The notes under the pieces were generated by a model. It was given only the letters and a program-made list of their open reading frames with translations, did no database searches and had not been told where the DNA came from. 64,000 bases of DNA from Burkholderia sp. lig30 (GTDB lineage Bacteria > Pseudomonadota > Gammaproteobacteria > Burkholderiales > Burkholderiaceae), in contig NZ_JGVW01000064.1 of NCBI RefSeq assembly GCF_000687455.2, positions 38,417 through 102,416 on the forward strand. Reading direction: 5' to 3'. Below, piece by piece: positions 1 through 8,038 of this stretch. Made by a program: the position numbers and the translations under genes. The stretch's first letter is position 1; every line of letters begins with the position of its first letter.

Positions 1-94
1 GTGAGGAAACGTGTACGGCCATATTCAATACCTGCTATTCGGGCGCGAGGCCACGACGGAAAAGCGACATGACCCCGCAATCGGACAAAGTGAG

Positions 95-721
95 TTACAG
101 AGAGGCACCCTTCGTCGCGAGGAAGCTGCCAATCAGGTTGCCATAGAACGGAAGATGTTCACCCATGACGGCGCCGAGGTCCTGACCGTGCGGATTGCGC
201 CAATCGGCCTGCAACTCCGCGCCGACCGCGACCCACGTAATCGGAGTGACACCGGCTTGCACCATGCGTGCGACGGCCACCTCCTGAACCAGCTTGTTCC
301 AGGTACCCGACGCGTCGATGACGGCGTACACATCGAAGCCTTCCTTCGCTGCCGACAGTGCGACGAATGCGACACATACTTCCGTCGACACGCCTGCAAC
401 AATCAACTTCTTACGCCCGGTCTTGCGAACCGCCTCGACAAAATCCTTGTTGTCCCAAGCGTTGATTTCACCCGGACGATGAATCACCGGTGCGTTCGGC
501 AGGATCTGGGAAATCGTCGGTAGCAGAGGGCCATTCGGACCGTCCGAAGCGCTCGTCGTGGCAACCGTGGGCAGGCTGAAGATCTTGCCGAGTTTGGCCA
601 GTGCCGTGACTGCGGCCATGTACTCCGGGATGCTTTGATCCTGAATGCCGTTCGAGAGGCCAGTCTGGTGGTCGATCAACAGCAGAGCTGCATTGTCGGC
701 GGTAAGACGTTCATAACTCAT
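95..721 (-). CDS. YcaC-like isochorismatase-family hydrolase
   Basis: Cysteine hydrolase of the isochorismatase superfamily, closest in appearance to E. coli YcaC, whose physiological substrate is unsettled. 208 residues from the ATG at 721; an upstream in-frame extension has no family similarity. The core strand LLIDHQ gives the likely catalytic Asp17, and GVSTEVCVAF carries the nucleophile Cys116. The stretch RPGEINAWDNKDF and the tail WRNPHGQDL match YcaC closely. I did not assign the catalytic lysine. It diverges from the nemA-type reductase at 1132, and the 410-base gap between them holds three copies of one palindrome, so the two are probably co-regulated, perhaps as an electrophile or quinone response. 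No signal peptide, so cytoplasmic. Confidence 0.9.
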   Translation of the reverse strand: MSYERLTADNAALLLIDHQTGLSNGIQDQSIPEYMAAVTALAKLGKIFSLPTVATTSASDGPNGPLLPTISQILPNAPVIHRPGEINAWDNKDFVEAVRKTGRKKLIVAGVSTEVCVAFVALSAAKEGFDVYAVIDASGTWNKLVQEVAVARMVQAGVTPITWVAVGAELQADWRNPHGQDLGAVMGEHLPFYGNLIGSFLATKGASL

Positions 722-831
722 GTTTACTCTCCTTGGTTGCTGCTGGCGGCTACGCCACCGGTCGTCGTGCGCGACACCTGCCCATGACGAGGACGTCAAC
801 ACCGGGCCAAGCATCACGCGCAAAATTTTCA

Positions 832-845
832 GGACCAAATGGTCC
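832..845. promoter_or_regulatory. Palindromic operator copy 1 (GGACC-N4-GGTCC)
   Basis: The sequence is GGACCAAATGGTCC, perfect 5-base arms around AAAT. It lies 111 bases upstream of the YcaC-like start. A partly overlapping second dyad (GTCCAA-T-TTGGAC, 842-854) follows. The form resembles the E. coli NemR box as I remember it (TAGACC-N4-GGTCTA). The 722-1131 gap contains no gene. Confidence 0.6.
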
Positions 846-927
846 AATTTGGACGCCAAAGGCCGTGTGTTTCCAATGCGGGCTCTTCGGCTACCGGGCG
901 TCGCTCGACGCGATCCACCTCGACTTA

Positions 928-945
928 CTGGACCGATTGGTCCAG
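928..945. promoter_or_regulatory. Palindromic operator copy 2
   Basis: CTGGACC-GATT-GGTCCAG has 7-base perfect arms and the same core as the copies at 832 and 1070. It sits in the middle of the divergent intergenic region. Confidence 0.6.
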
Positions 946-1069
946 TTATGACCAACGTTATCAACCGGCGCTCGAAACGTCAAGCGCCCAACCCGGGTGG
1001 ATTTTCCTCATATCCGCAACAGTGAGTTCCCTTCCTACCACAACGCGCCCTATATCTTTGCGCTATATT

Positions 1070-1083
1070 GGACCGATCGGTCC
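1070..1083. promoter_or_regulatory. Palindromic operator copy 3, before the nemA-type gene
   Basis: GGACCGATCGGTCC is a perfect 14-base palindrome ending 48 bases before the GTG start at 1132. That is where a repressor would cover the promoter of the reductase gene. Confidence 0.65.
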
Positions 1084-1131
1084 TGAATATTGATGTGACC
1101 GAGGACTTCCTTAAGGAGAAGGAGAACTTTC

Positions 1132-2226
1132 GTGCAATCGACTCAATCACCGTCAACCAATCATCTGCTGTCACCGGTTCAGCTGGGCAACCTGTCGCTG
1201 CGTAATCGCGCCGTCATGCCACCCCTTACGCGTAGCCGAGCCGACGATGGCGACGTACCAGGGCAGCTTGTCGTCGAGTACTACCGTCAACGCGCCGATG
1301 CAGGCCTGATCATCACCGAAGGTTCACAGATCTCTGCCCAGGGAAAGGGCTATCCGAGGACACCCGGCATATTCACGCCGGAACAAATTGCCGGCTGGAA
1401 AGCCGTGACCGAAGCCGTGCATAAGAAGGGAGGCCGTATCTTTCTTCAGCTCTGGCATGTCGGACGCCTTTCGCATAGCGCCGTGCAACCCGGACGCGAA
1501 CTCCCTGTCGCTCCTTCCGCCATCCCTGCAACGGGGGAAATTTTCACGACCGAAGGGATGAAGCCCTATGAAACTCCACACGCGCTGACGACTGCCGAGA
1601 TTCGCGAGATCGTCGGCGACTTCCAGCGTGCTGCGGAAAACGCGAAGGCCGCCGGTTTTGACGGTGTCGAGGTTCATGCCGCAAATGGCTACCTCATCGA
1701 TCAGTTCCTTCGCAGCGGGACAAATACCCGGACCGACGAATATGGTGGCTCGATCGAGAATCGAACTCGCTTTTTGCAGGAGGTGCTCGATGCCGTCATC
1801 CCCGTCTTTGGCGCGGAACGAGTGGGTGTGCGTATCTCGCCACGCTTCAACGTGTTTTCGATGAGCGATAGTGACCCTCAGGCGACTTTCGGCTACGTCG
1901 CCGAGGCACTTCGTCCGTATGGACTGGCTTACCTGCATGTTGTCGAACTCGGCGAAGAATCGTTCGACTTTCGCACTCTGAAGCAGCGGTTTGGCGGTAC
2001 CTATATCGCAAACGGCGGTTACACGTCAGAAACCGCCAACGCGGCTATCCACGCCGGCGATGCCGATCTGGTTTCGTTTGGCACCCTGTTCCTTTCAAAC
2101 CCGGATCTCATTCAACGATTCACGGCCGGCGGCCCCTTCAACGCTCCCGATTCGTCGACTTTCTACCAAGGCGAGGAACGCGGATATATCGACTATCCGA
2201 CGCTTGAACAGGCAACTGCCCTGTAA
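1132..2226 (+). CDS. nemA: Old yellow enzyme family alkene reductase (N-ethylmaleimide reductase type)
   Basis: FMN-dependent NAD(P)H ene-reductase acting on electrophilic alkenes and quinones. 364 residues, the same size as E. coli NemA. The start is GTG, supported by a purine-rich ribosome site (AAGGAGAAGGAG, 1113-1124). The N-terminal signature LLSPVQLGNLSLRNRAVMPP is the FMN-binding start of the fold. HAANGYLIDQFL contains the substrate-anion pair His182/Asn185, followed by TDEYGGSIENR, typical of the classical OYE class. Three GGACC-N4-GGTCC palindromes lie upstream and resemble the NemR operator of the E. coli nemRA system, but no TetR-type nemR gene is in the window. The family is sure; the exact physiological substrate is not. 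Confidence 0.9.
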   Translation: MQSTQSPSTNHLLSPVQLGNLSLRNRAVMPPLTRSRADDGDVPGQLVVEYYRQRADAGLIITEGSQISAQGKGYPRTPGIFTPEQIAGWKAVTEAVHKKGGRIFLQLWHVGRLSHSAVQPGRELPVAPSAIPATGEIFTTEGMKPYETPHALTTAEIREIVGDFQRAAENAKAAGFDGVEVHAANGYLIDQFLRSGTNTRTDEYGGSIENRTRFLQEVLDAVIPVFGAERVGVRISPRFNVFSMSDSDPQATFGYVAEALRPYGLAYLHVVELGEESFDFRTLKQRFGGTYIANGGYTSETANAAIHAGDADLVSFGTLFLSNPDLIQRFTAGGPFNAPDSSTFYQGEERGYIDYPTLEQATAL

Positions 2227-2321
2227 CTGGCAGCTCGTAGCTGGAAGCTGCTTGACCGCTCGTGCGCGACCCCGACACCAAACGTCAACGTGCGTCGAGC
2301 GGTACTTACAGAGAATTTACA

Positions 2322-2543
2322 ATGATGGCATCGTCAGCAGATGACATGGTGCGGATCGATTCGAATTTCCCCGCATATTTTGAAAGTGTCGTAAGGCACA
2401 AGAGTTTCACCCAAGCCGCGCGGGAATGAGGTGTGAGCAAATCAAAACTCAGTCGTGCGATAGCGCGCCACCGGGCCTTGAAAGAACATGGCGCAGAACG
2501 CGCCACGTTCGGCACTGTGCTTCACACTCTCCGTCAATCGTAG
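2322..2543 (+). pseudogene. Remnant of a LysR-family regulator gene (HTH only, in-frame stop)
   Basis: From the tandem ATGs at 2322/2325 the frame reads FPAYFESVVRHKSFTQAARE, then TGA at 2427-2429, then continues in the same frame with GVSKSKLSRAIAR until TAG at 2541. Joined across the stop this is a typical LysR winged-helix N-terminus (FxxVV..SFTxAAREL-GVSxxxLSRAIA), where the stop replaces an expected leucine codon. Similarity fades after the recognition helix and no effector domain follows. Its 3' end overlaps the end of the convergent symporter gene. It may once have regulated the neighbouring reductase; that is inference. Confidence 0.65.
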
Positions 2544-3841
2544 GCCGGACTGACAAGCGGCGTCTCGAGCGCCGCATCGGATCGTTCCGCGCTCGCTTTG
2601 GCTTCGGCCTCCGTCATGAGGCCGCCCTCCCACTTCGCGACGACTGCGCTGGCAATCGAGTTGCCCACCGCGTTGGTGGCTGACCGCCCCATATCCAGGA
2701 ACGTGTCGACGCCGAGAATCAGCAGCAAACCTGCCTCCGGGATGTTGAACTGGTGAAGCGTCGCCGCAATCACGACGAGGGACGCGCGCGGCACGCCGGC
2801 CATCCCTTTCGACGTGAGCATCAGAATCAACAACATCGTGACCTGCGTGCCAAGCGACAGATGTACGCCATACGCCTGCGCGATGAACAGCGACGCGAAC
2901 GTGCAGTACATCATCGAGCCATCGAGGTTGAACGAATAGCCCATCGGCATCACAAAGCTCGAGATCTTGCGACACACACCGAAACGATCGAGCGCATCGA
3001 TGATTTTCGGATAGGCGGCTTCGGAGCTCGCGGTCGCAAACGACAGCATGAACGCTTCCTTGATCAGCGCCATCAACTTGAACACGCGCGGCCCGAGGAC
3101 CAGCAGGCCCGCGCTGACCAGCACCGCCCAAAGCAGCATCAGACTGATGTAGAAGTCACGCATGAACACGACGAACTTCAACAGAATCGACAGTCCATTG
3201 ACCGCAACGGTCGCGGCCATCGCCGCCAGCACCGCAAGCGGGGCAAGCTTCATCACGTATCCGGTCACCTTGAGCATCACCTGCGACAGTTGCTCGATGG
3301 CGTCGACCAGGACCCTCCCCTTTTCCCCAAGCGCGGCAAGCGCGACACCGAAGAACATCGAGAACACGACGATCTGCAGAATCTCGTTATTGGCCATCGC
3401 CTCCGCGAACGATTTCGGCACCATGTGCCCGACGAAATCCTTCAGCGTGAACTTGGACGTCGCAAGATTCGCCGACGCACCAATGTCGGGCAGCGGCAAG
3501 CCAAGGTTCTCGCCCGGGTGGAGCACGTTTGCCATCAAGAGCCCCAGCATCAACGACACCAGCGACGCGGCGACAAACCAGCAAAGGGCTTTCGCGAAAA
3601 CTCGCCCGACAGTGGACGCGTCCCCCATATGCGCGATCCCGACCACCAGTGTCGAGAACACCAGCGGGCCGATTACCATCTTGATCAGACGCAGGAACAC
3701 GTCGGAGACCAGCGAGATGTATCCCGCGATCTCGACGGCGGACTTCTTGTCCGGAAGTTGCGTAAAAATCATGTAGCCGATGAGGATGCCGATCACCATC
3801 GCGATCAAAATCCATACGGCCGCAGGGATTCTTTTGTTCAT
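2534..3841 (-). CDS. Dicarboxylate/amino-acid:cation symporter (DAACS family, GltP/DctA-like)
   Basis: Inner-membrane secondary transporter for C4-dicarboxylates or glutamate, 435 residues from the ATG at 3841 (an upstream extension is hydrophilic and unlike the family). About eight hydrophobic helices and two re-entrant loops are visible. Family signatures: the serine-rich hairpin (FATASSEAAYPK), MPMGYSFNLDGSMMY, MLTSKGMAGVPRAS, and GVDTFLDMGRSATNAVGNSI, which coordinates substrate and cation. Glutamate and dicarboxylate members cannot be told apart by eye. It lies 148 bases downstream of the gamma-glutamyltransferase on the same strand, and glutamate released there in the periplasm would be a sensible substrate. 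Confidence 0.88.
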   Translation of the reverse strand: MNKRIPAAVWILIAMVIGILIGYMIFTQLPDKKSAVEIAGYISLVSDVFLRLIKMVIGPLVFSTLVVGIAHMGDASTVGRVFAKALCWFVAASLVSLMLGLLMANVLHPGENLGLPLPDIGASANLATSKFTLKDFVGHMVPKSFAEAMANNEILQIVVFSMFFGVALAALGEKGRVLVDAIEQLSQVMLKVTGYVMKLAPLAVLAAMAATVAVNGLSILLKFVVFMRDFYISLMLLWAVLVSAGLLVLGPRVFKLMALIKEAFMLSFATASSEAAYPKIIDALDRFGVCRKISSFVMPMGYSFNLDGSMMYCTFASLFIAQAYGVHLSLGTQVTMLLILMLTSKGMAGVPRASLVVIAATLHQFNIPEAGLLLILGVDTFLDMGRSATNAVGNSIASAVVAKWEGGLMTEAEAKASAERSDAALETPLVSPAYD

Positions 3842-3989
3842 GTTGGAATTCCGTACACGGTAACCGTACAAAGAGATGAAACATGTGCGCCCCATGCCGT
3901 GCCATGAGCGCGCAGTCACCCACACGCTGTCGCCGGATCAAACATGCAATCTCCCGAACGTCTGATTCCGGCGATTCAGCAATGAGCGG

Positions 3990-5738
3990 TCAATAGCCGA
4001 CTGCCGATCCCGCAGGGCGGCGCGGGTCATTGAACCCGTAGATGAAGCCAACCCGCACGTTGCCGGATACCGACGAGTCGTTTCCGGAACTCTGACGGCT
4101 TGCGGCCTCGGTACCCGCCAGGCCGACGAGAATCAGCTCTGCCGCACCCCACGGCGTCTGTTCGACCATCTTGTAGCCCATGTTGCGCATGATCGCGAGC
4201 GTGTCGGGAGACAGGCCATAGGTTTCGTAATAGACCTCGTCAGGCAGCCACTGATGGTGAATGCGCGGCGCATCGACGGCATCCTGCGGCGACATGCCGT
4301 AGTCGATCACGTTCAGTACCGTCTGGAGCGTAATGGTGATGATGCGCGAGCCACCGGGCGAGCCGACCACCATGAACACCTTGCCGTCCTTCTTCACGAT
4401 CGTCGGCGCCATTGACGAGAGCGGCCGCTTGCCCGGCGCGATCGCGTTGCGCGTGCCCTGCACGAGGCCGAACAGGTTCTGCGCGCCGACCTTCACGGTG
4501 AAGTCATCCATTTCGTCGTTCAGGAAGAAGCCCGTTCCCGGCGGAATGACCACGGCACCGAAGCGACCGTTGACCGTATAGGTGGTCGAGACTGCATTGC
4601 CGGCATGATCGATGACGGAGTAATGCGTGGTCTCCGGCTTCTCGTGCACGCCGAGACCGGGCTGCACGTCGACCGATGCCGTCGCCGTCTCGCCGCTGAT
4701 GCGCTTGCGAATGTCCGCCGCGTATTCCTTGCTCGTCAGCTTGCTGACCGGATTGCTGATGAAGTCGGGATCGCCCAGAAGGGTATTGCGGTCCTCGTAC
4801 GCGTGCCGCATCGCTTCGGTCATGTAGTGAATCGCCGACGCGGAATGGTAGCCAAGCTTGCGCATGTCATACCCTTCCAGGACGTTCAACGTCTCGCACA
4901 TGGTCACGCCGCCGGAACTCGGAGGCGGGGCGGAAACGAACTCGTAGCCGCGATACGTACATTTCAACGGCTCCATGTCCTGGGCCCGGTAGGACGCGAA
5001 GTCAGCGGCAGTGATCACGCCACCGGCTTGCCTGGCCGCCGCCTCGACCCTCTTCGGAATCTCGCCCCGATAGAACGCTTCGGGCCCTTGCGCCGCGATT
5101 CGCTCCAGCGTCCGCGCCAGATCCTTCTGAACCAGACGGTCTCCCGGTTGCAGCGGCGTGCCGTCGGCCCGGAGGAAGATGCGAGCCGCGTCCGGGTCCG
5201 ACTTGAAATGCTGAACCGTCGTGTCGAGGATGTCGGTGTCGCCGCGCGTCAGGATGAATCCATCACGCGCGAGCCGAATCGCGGGGGCCATGACCTGCTT
5301 GCGGGTCAGGTTGCCGTATTTCCGCAGCGCGAGATCCAGACCGGCGACAGTCCCCGGCACACCGACGGCACGATAGCCATAAAGGCTTTCGTCCGGCCGG
5401 ACATTGCCCGAGGTATCGAGATACATGTTCGCCGACGCGGCAGCCGGTGCGGTCTCCCGGAAATTGATGAACCGGTCCTGGCCATTGGCAAGGTGAATGG
5501 TCATGAAACCACCGCCGCCGATATTGCCGCAACAGGGATTCGTGACCGCCTGCGCGTAGCCGACGGCAACGGCAGCATCAATGGCATTGCCCCCTTCTTT
5601 CAGTATCTCGACCCCGATCTCGGATGCGAGACGCTGCGAGGAGACGACCATCCCGTTTCGGGCTTCGACCGCAGGTTCGGATGCGGCGAACGCACAGCAA
5701 TGGATGGCCAACAGGGTGAGTGCAACATACCGCCTCAT
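3990..5738 (-). CDS. ggt: Gamma-glutamyltransferase, periplasmic
   Basis: Cleaves gamma-glutamyl bonds of glutathione and related peptides. 582 residues made as one precursor that cuts itself into large and small subunits. Residues 1-18 are a signal peptide (hydrophobic core ending AFA-AS). The autoprocessing and nucleophile threonine is the first Thr of TTHYSV, Thr370, so the small subunit should be residues 370-582. Upstream, CCGNIGGGGFM is a conserved family stretch, and PLSSMAPTIV with VVGSPGGSRIIT form the substrate pocket. The length and ends match complete family members. The downstream symporter and the divergent RpiR regulator at 6086 suggest one glutathione/glutamate scavenging unit. 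Confidence 0.95.
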   Translation of the reverse strand: MRRYVALTLLAIHCCAFAASEPAVEARNGMVVSSQRLASEIGVEILKEGGNAIDAAVAVGYAQAVTNPCCGNIGGGGFMTIHLANGQDRFINFRETAPAAASANMYLDTSGNVRPDESLYGYRAVGVPGTVAGLDLALRKYGNLTRKQVMAPAIRLARDGFILTRGDTDILDTTVQHFKSDPDAARIFLRADGTPLQPGDRLVQKDLARTLERIAAQGPEAFYRGEIPKRVEAAARQAGGVITAADFASYRAQDMEPLKCTYRGYEFVSAPPPSSGGVTMCETLNVLEGYDMRKLGYHSASAIHYMTEAMRHAYEDRNTLLGDPDFISNPVSKLTSKEYAADIRKRISGETATASVDVQPGLGVHEKPETTHYSVIDHAGNAVSTTYTVNGRFGAVVIPPGTGFFLNDEMDDFTVKVGAQNLFGLVQGTRNAIAPGKRPLSSMAPTIVKKDGKVFMVVGSPGGSRIITITLQTVLNVIDYGMSPQDAVDAPRIHHQWLPDEVYYETYGLSPDTLAIMRNMGYKMVEQTPWGAAELILVGLAGTEAASRQSSGNDSSVSGNVRVGFIYGFNDPRRPAGSAVGY

Positions 5739-5813
5739 AAGAGGAGTCTCCAGACGTAAGTAGGGTTAGATCGATATTCACGGCGGCACGGCGTGCATGC
5801 CCGCAAGCGCAGA

Positions 5814-5833
5814 GATGTAACATTCATTACATC
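5814..5833. promoter_or_regulatory. Palindrome upstream of ggt, candidate RpiR operator
   Basis: GATGTAA-N6-TTACATC, 7-base perfect arms, 76 bases before the ggt start. The form recalls the TGTAA/TTACA dyads bound by RpiR-family regulators such as HexR. The 347-base gap 5739-6085 holds this site, the dyad at 5924 and no gene. Confidence 0.5.
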
Positions 5834-5923
5834 CAAGGCGGCGGCGAGCATAACACATGAAATTTCGTGAAGAAAATCTGGGGTTAACGCCTACTTGTGG
5901 TGCATGCACACGGCAAATTGGTC

Positions 5924-5939
5924 TGAAATATTTATTTCA
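5924..5939. promoter_or_regulatory. Palindrome TGAAAT-N4-ATTTCA, candidate RpiR operator
   Basis: Perfect 6-base arms in an AT-rich stretch between ggt and the divergent rpiR-type gene. A further TGAAATTTC run lies near 5858. It could serve autoregulation or ggt control; binding is inferred only from position and symmetry. Confidence 0.45.
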
Positions 5940-6085
5940 TTACATATCTTCAGACAATTTCTTGCCAACGCACGCCCGTTCCCGCGAAGGATCGCCGCCT
6001 CACACGATGCGATAAGATCCATAACGGTCAGACAGGAGCGCTCGCTGCCGATTGGAGCGAGAAGCACGAAGGGTGGAGCACCTCA

Positions 6086-6934
6086 ATGGAAGCAAGTATC
6101 AGGGCGTTGTTGTTGTCTCAAATGGATTCATTTACGCCGGGGGAGCAAAAGGTTGCGCAAGCATTGCTCGACCGCTATCCGAGCCTTGGACTCGGACCCA
6201 TTTCGGGCGTCGCGAAACAGGCAAACGTCAGCGATCCGACCGTCTTTCGCTTCGTCGTCCGGCTGGGCTTCCCCAGCTATGCATCGTTCCAGCAAGCGCT
6301 GCACAACGAAATTGACGAGGCAATGAATTCGCCTCTGGATCGGATGCGCACCTTTCATTCCACTCCCGCTCAGAATGAAAGTCCGATGACTGTTTTCCAG
6401 CGCCTGTCCCAATCCCTCAATACGATGATCCTGGGGCTCGACATCAAGGCGTTTAATGAGGCCGCGTCCTTATTGGTCGAGCTGGACGCCCGCATTTTCT
6501 GCGGAGGCGGGCGGTACACCTCGCCGCTGGCTTCGATGTTCTCGTATGCGCTGGGCTACATGCGCCCCAACGTTCGCTGCATCGAGCCCGATCTGAAGAT
6601 CGCCTCGATTGCGTTGGCCGATATGGGACCCGGGGACATCCTGGTGATCTTCGATTTTCGACGCTACCAGGAAGACAGCGTCAGATTCGCAGAAGCGGCA
6701 AGCAAACTGGGCGTCAGGATCTTGTTGATAACCGACGAATGGATTTCACCGATCGGAGAATTTGCCGACGTCATCCTTTCCATCAAGGGCCGCCCTTTCG
6801 CGATGCTCGAAACCAAGGTACCGGCGCTTGCACTGTGCGAGGCAATCTTGATCAGCGTCACCAATCGATTGCCCGATTCGAGCAAGAAGCGAATGGAAAT
6901 AATCGAAGCCCTCAGCGCCGGCGAGCTTCATTGA
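6086..6934 (+). CDS. RpiR/MurR-family transcriptional regulator (HTH + SIS)
   Basis: 282 residues. Residues 1-77 are an RpiR-type winged helix: FTPGEQKVAQALLDRYP, then the recognition helix VSDPTVFRFVVRLGF. Residues about 110-260 form a SIS (sugar isomerase) domain with FCGGGRYTSPLASMFSYALG and GDILVIFDFRRYQEDS. Many family members bind phosphosugars, but RpiR proteins beside ggt or amino-acid genes are also common. GGTGGAG lies ahead of the start. Divergent from ggt and the symporter, with two dyads between, it is the likely local regulator. The effector is unknown; a glutathione or glutamate signal is a guess from context. Confidence 0.88.
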   Translation: MEASIRALLLSQMDSFTPGEQKVAQALLDRYPSLGLGPISGVAKQANVSDPTVFRFVVRLGFPSYASFQQALHNEIDEAMNSPLDRMRTFHSTPAQNESPMTVFQRLSQSLNTMILGLDIKAFNEAASLLVELDARIFCGGGRYTSPLASMFSYALGYMRPNVRCIEPDLKIASIALADMGPGDILVIFDFRRYQEDSVRFAEAASKLGVRILLITDEWISPIGEFADVILSIKGRPFAMLETKVPALALCEAILISVTNRLPDSSKKRMEIIEALSAGELH

Positions 6935-7045
6935 GCTGCAACGACAAGTGAATTCGGCGACAGCCACCGCAGTGCGTGGCAGTGCGTGGCACCGCGATGG
7001 CCGTCATCCGGCCCGACTGGCGCCACGCCTTCGCCGCTGCGACAC

Positions 7046-8005
7046 TCACTGAAACGGAAACAGCAACCTGCCCGTCACACTCGTATAGCGGTACCCCTCT
7101 CCCCCGCCCACAAAGCTCGACGCACGGTTGTTGGTCGTTTCAACCGCGATGCGCCATTGGACCGAGCGCCTGCGGAGGTTCTCCAACCCGATCCGCGCGC
7201 TCCAGATGTTGTTTGCCGCATCGGCGGTATTCTGACGCCCGATGTCGGCGTTCACGAAAAACACCGCGATGTCGCTCAGCGCGGTCCGCCACGACAGCCC
7301 CCCCGAATACTCGGACAGCCAGCGCGGCGAGTAGTAGTCGCCCAGATAGGGCCGGCTGTTGTAGTAAGTCCTCGTCTTGACGTACGCATTGAAGCCGCTG
7401 TTCGCCACCAGTTCGTAATTCCACCGCGTACGCAGCAAAGGACGCGCGTTGTCATCCGAAAACCACATCCCGCCCAACACGGCGCCCATCGTGAAACGCG
7501 GGGTGAATTGATGGTCCAGCACGAACGCCAGGCTGTTGTAGGTCAGCCCTCGCTGGAGGCCGACGATCGAGTCGACCACGTCGCGCTCGGCGCTCACGCC
7601 GAGCGCGGTGCTGGCGGTGACGTGCCGCTGGTAGTCGAGCATGCCCACCGCCGTGGTGTATCCGTTCGTATCCATGACGCCGAGACGCGCGTCGATGGTC
7701 TGCTGCGCATTGACCTGGCGATACATGGCGTAGAGGCCGCGCCCGCTGGCCGTCCAGTCCGGCGCGTGAAAATACGTCACGCTCGCGCCCACGCCCCAGT
7801 TGTTCGGGAACAGATAGCCTGCGCTTGTCCGCAGTTCGTCGAAGCGATCGCTGTCGTTGCTGTAGAGCGCGTCGCCGATCAGCGCGCCGCCCGCCCCTTG
7901 CCCGGAACCGGAATCGGCATTCGCGTGCGTGCTGATCAACAATGTGCCGACGGCGAATAACGCACCCCAAAGCACCCGCACGTCCGGAGTACGCGTCGCA
8001 TGCAT
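7046..8005 (-). CDS. Outer-membrane beta-barrel protein, PgaA C-terminal domain-like
   Basis: 319 residues with a clear signal peptide (cleavage near ANA-DS, residue 31) and then repeated amphipathic strands rich in Tyr, Trp and Asn, ending in the aromatic FPFQ typical of outer-membrane barrels. GGACTATTC before the ATG is part of a good ribosome site. It lies 33 bases downstream of the glycosyltransferase gene on the same strand, so the two are probably one unit in which this barrel exports or anchors a polysaccharide. The resemblance to the barrel of the poly-N-acetylglucosamine porin PgaA is my reading of strand pattern and context, not a firm family assignment. No TPR region, unlike full PgaA. 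Confidence 0.7.
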   Translation of the reverse strand: MHATRTPDVRVLWGALFAVGTLLISTHANADSGSGQGAGGALIGDALYSNDSDRFDELRTSAGYLFPNNWGVGASVTYFHAPDWTASGRGLYAMYRQVNAQQTIDARLGVMDTNGYTTAVGMLDYQRHVTASTALGVSAERDVVDSIVGLQRGLTYNSLAFVLDHQFTPRFTMGAVLGGMWFSDDNARPLLRTRWNYELVANSGFNAYVKTRTYYNSRPYLGDYYSPRWLSEYSGGLSWRTALSDIAVFFVNADIGRQNTADAANNIWSARIGLENLRRRSVQWRIAVETTNNRASSFVGGGEGYRYTSVTGRLLFPFQ

Positions 8006-8038
8006 GAATAGTCCCTTCCTGGTTTTATATGTTTCGAA

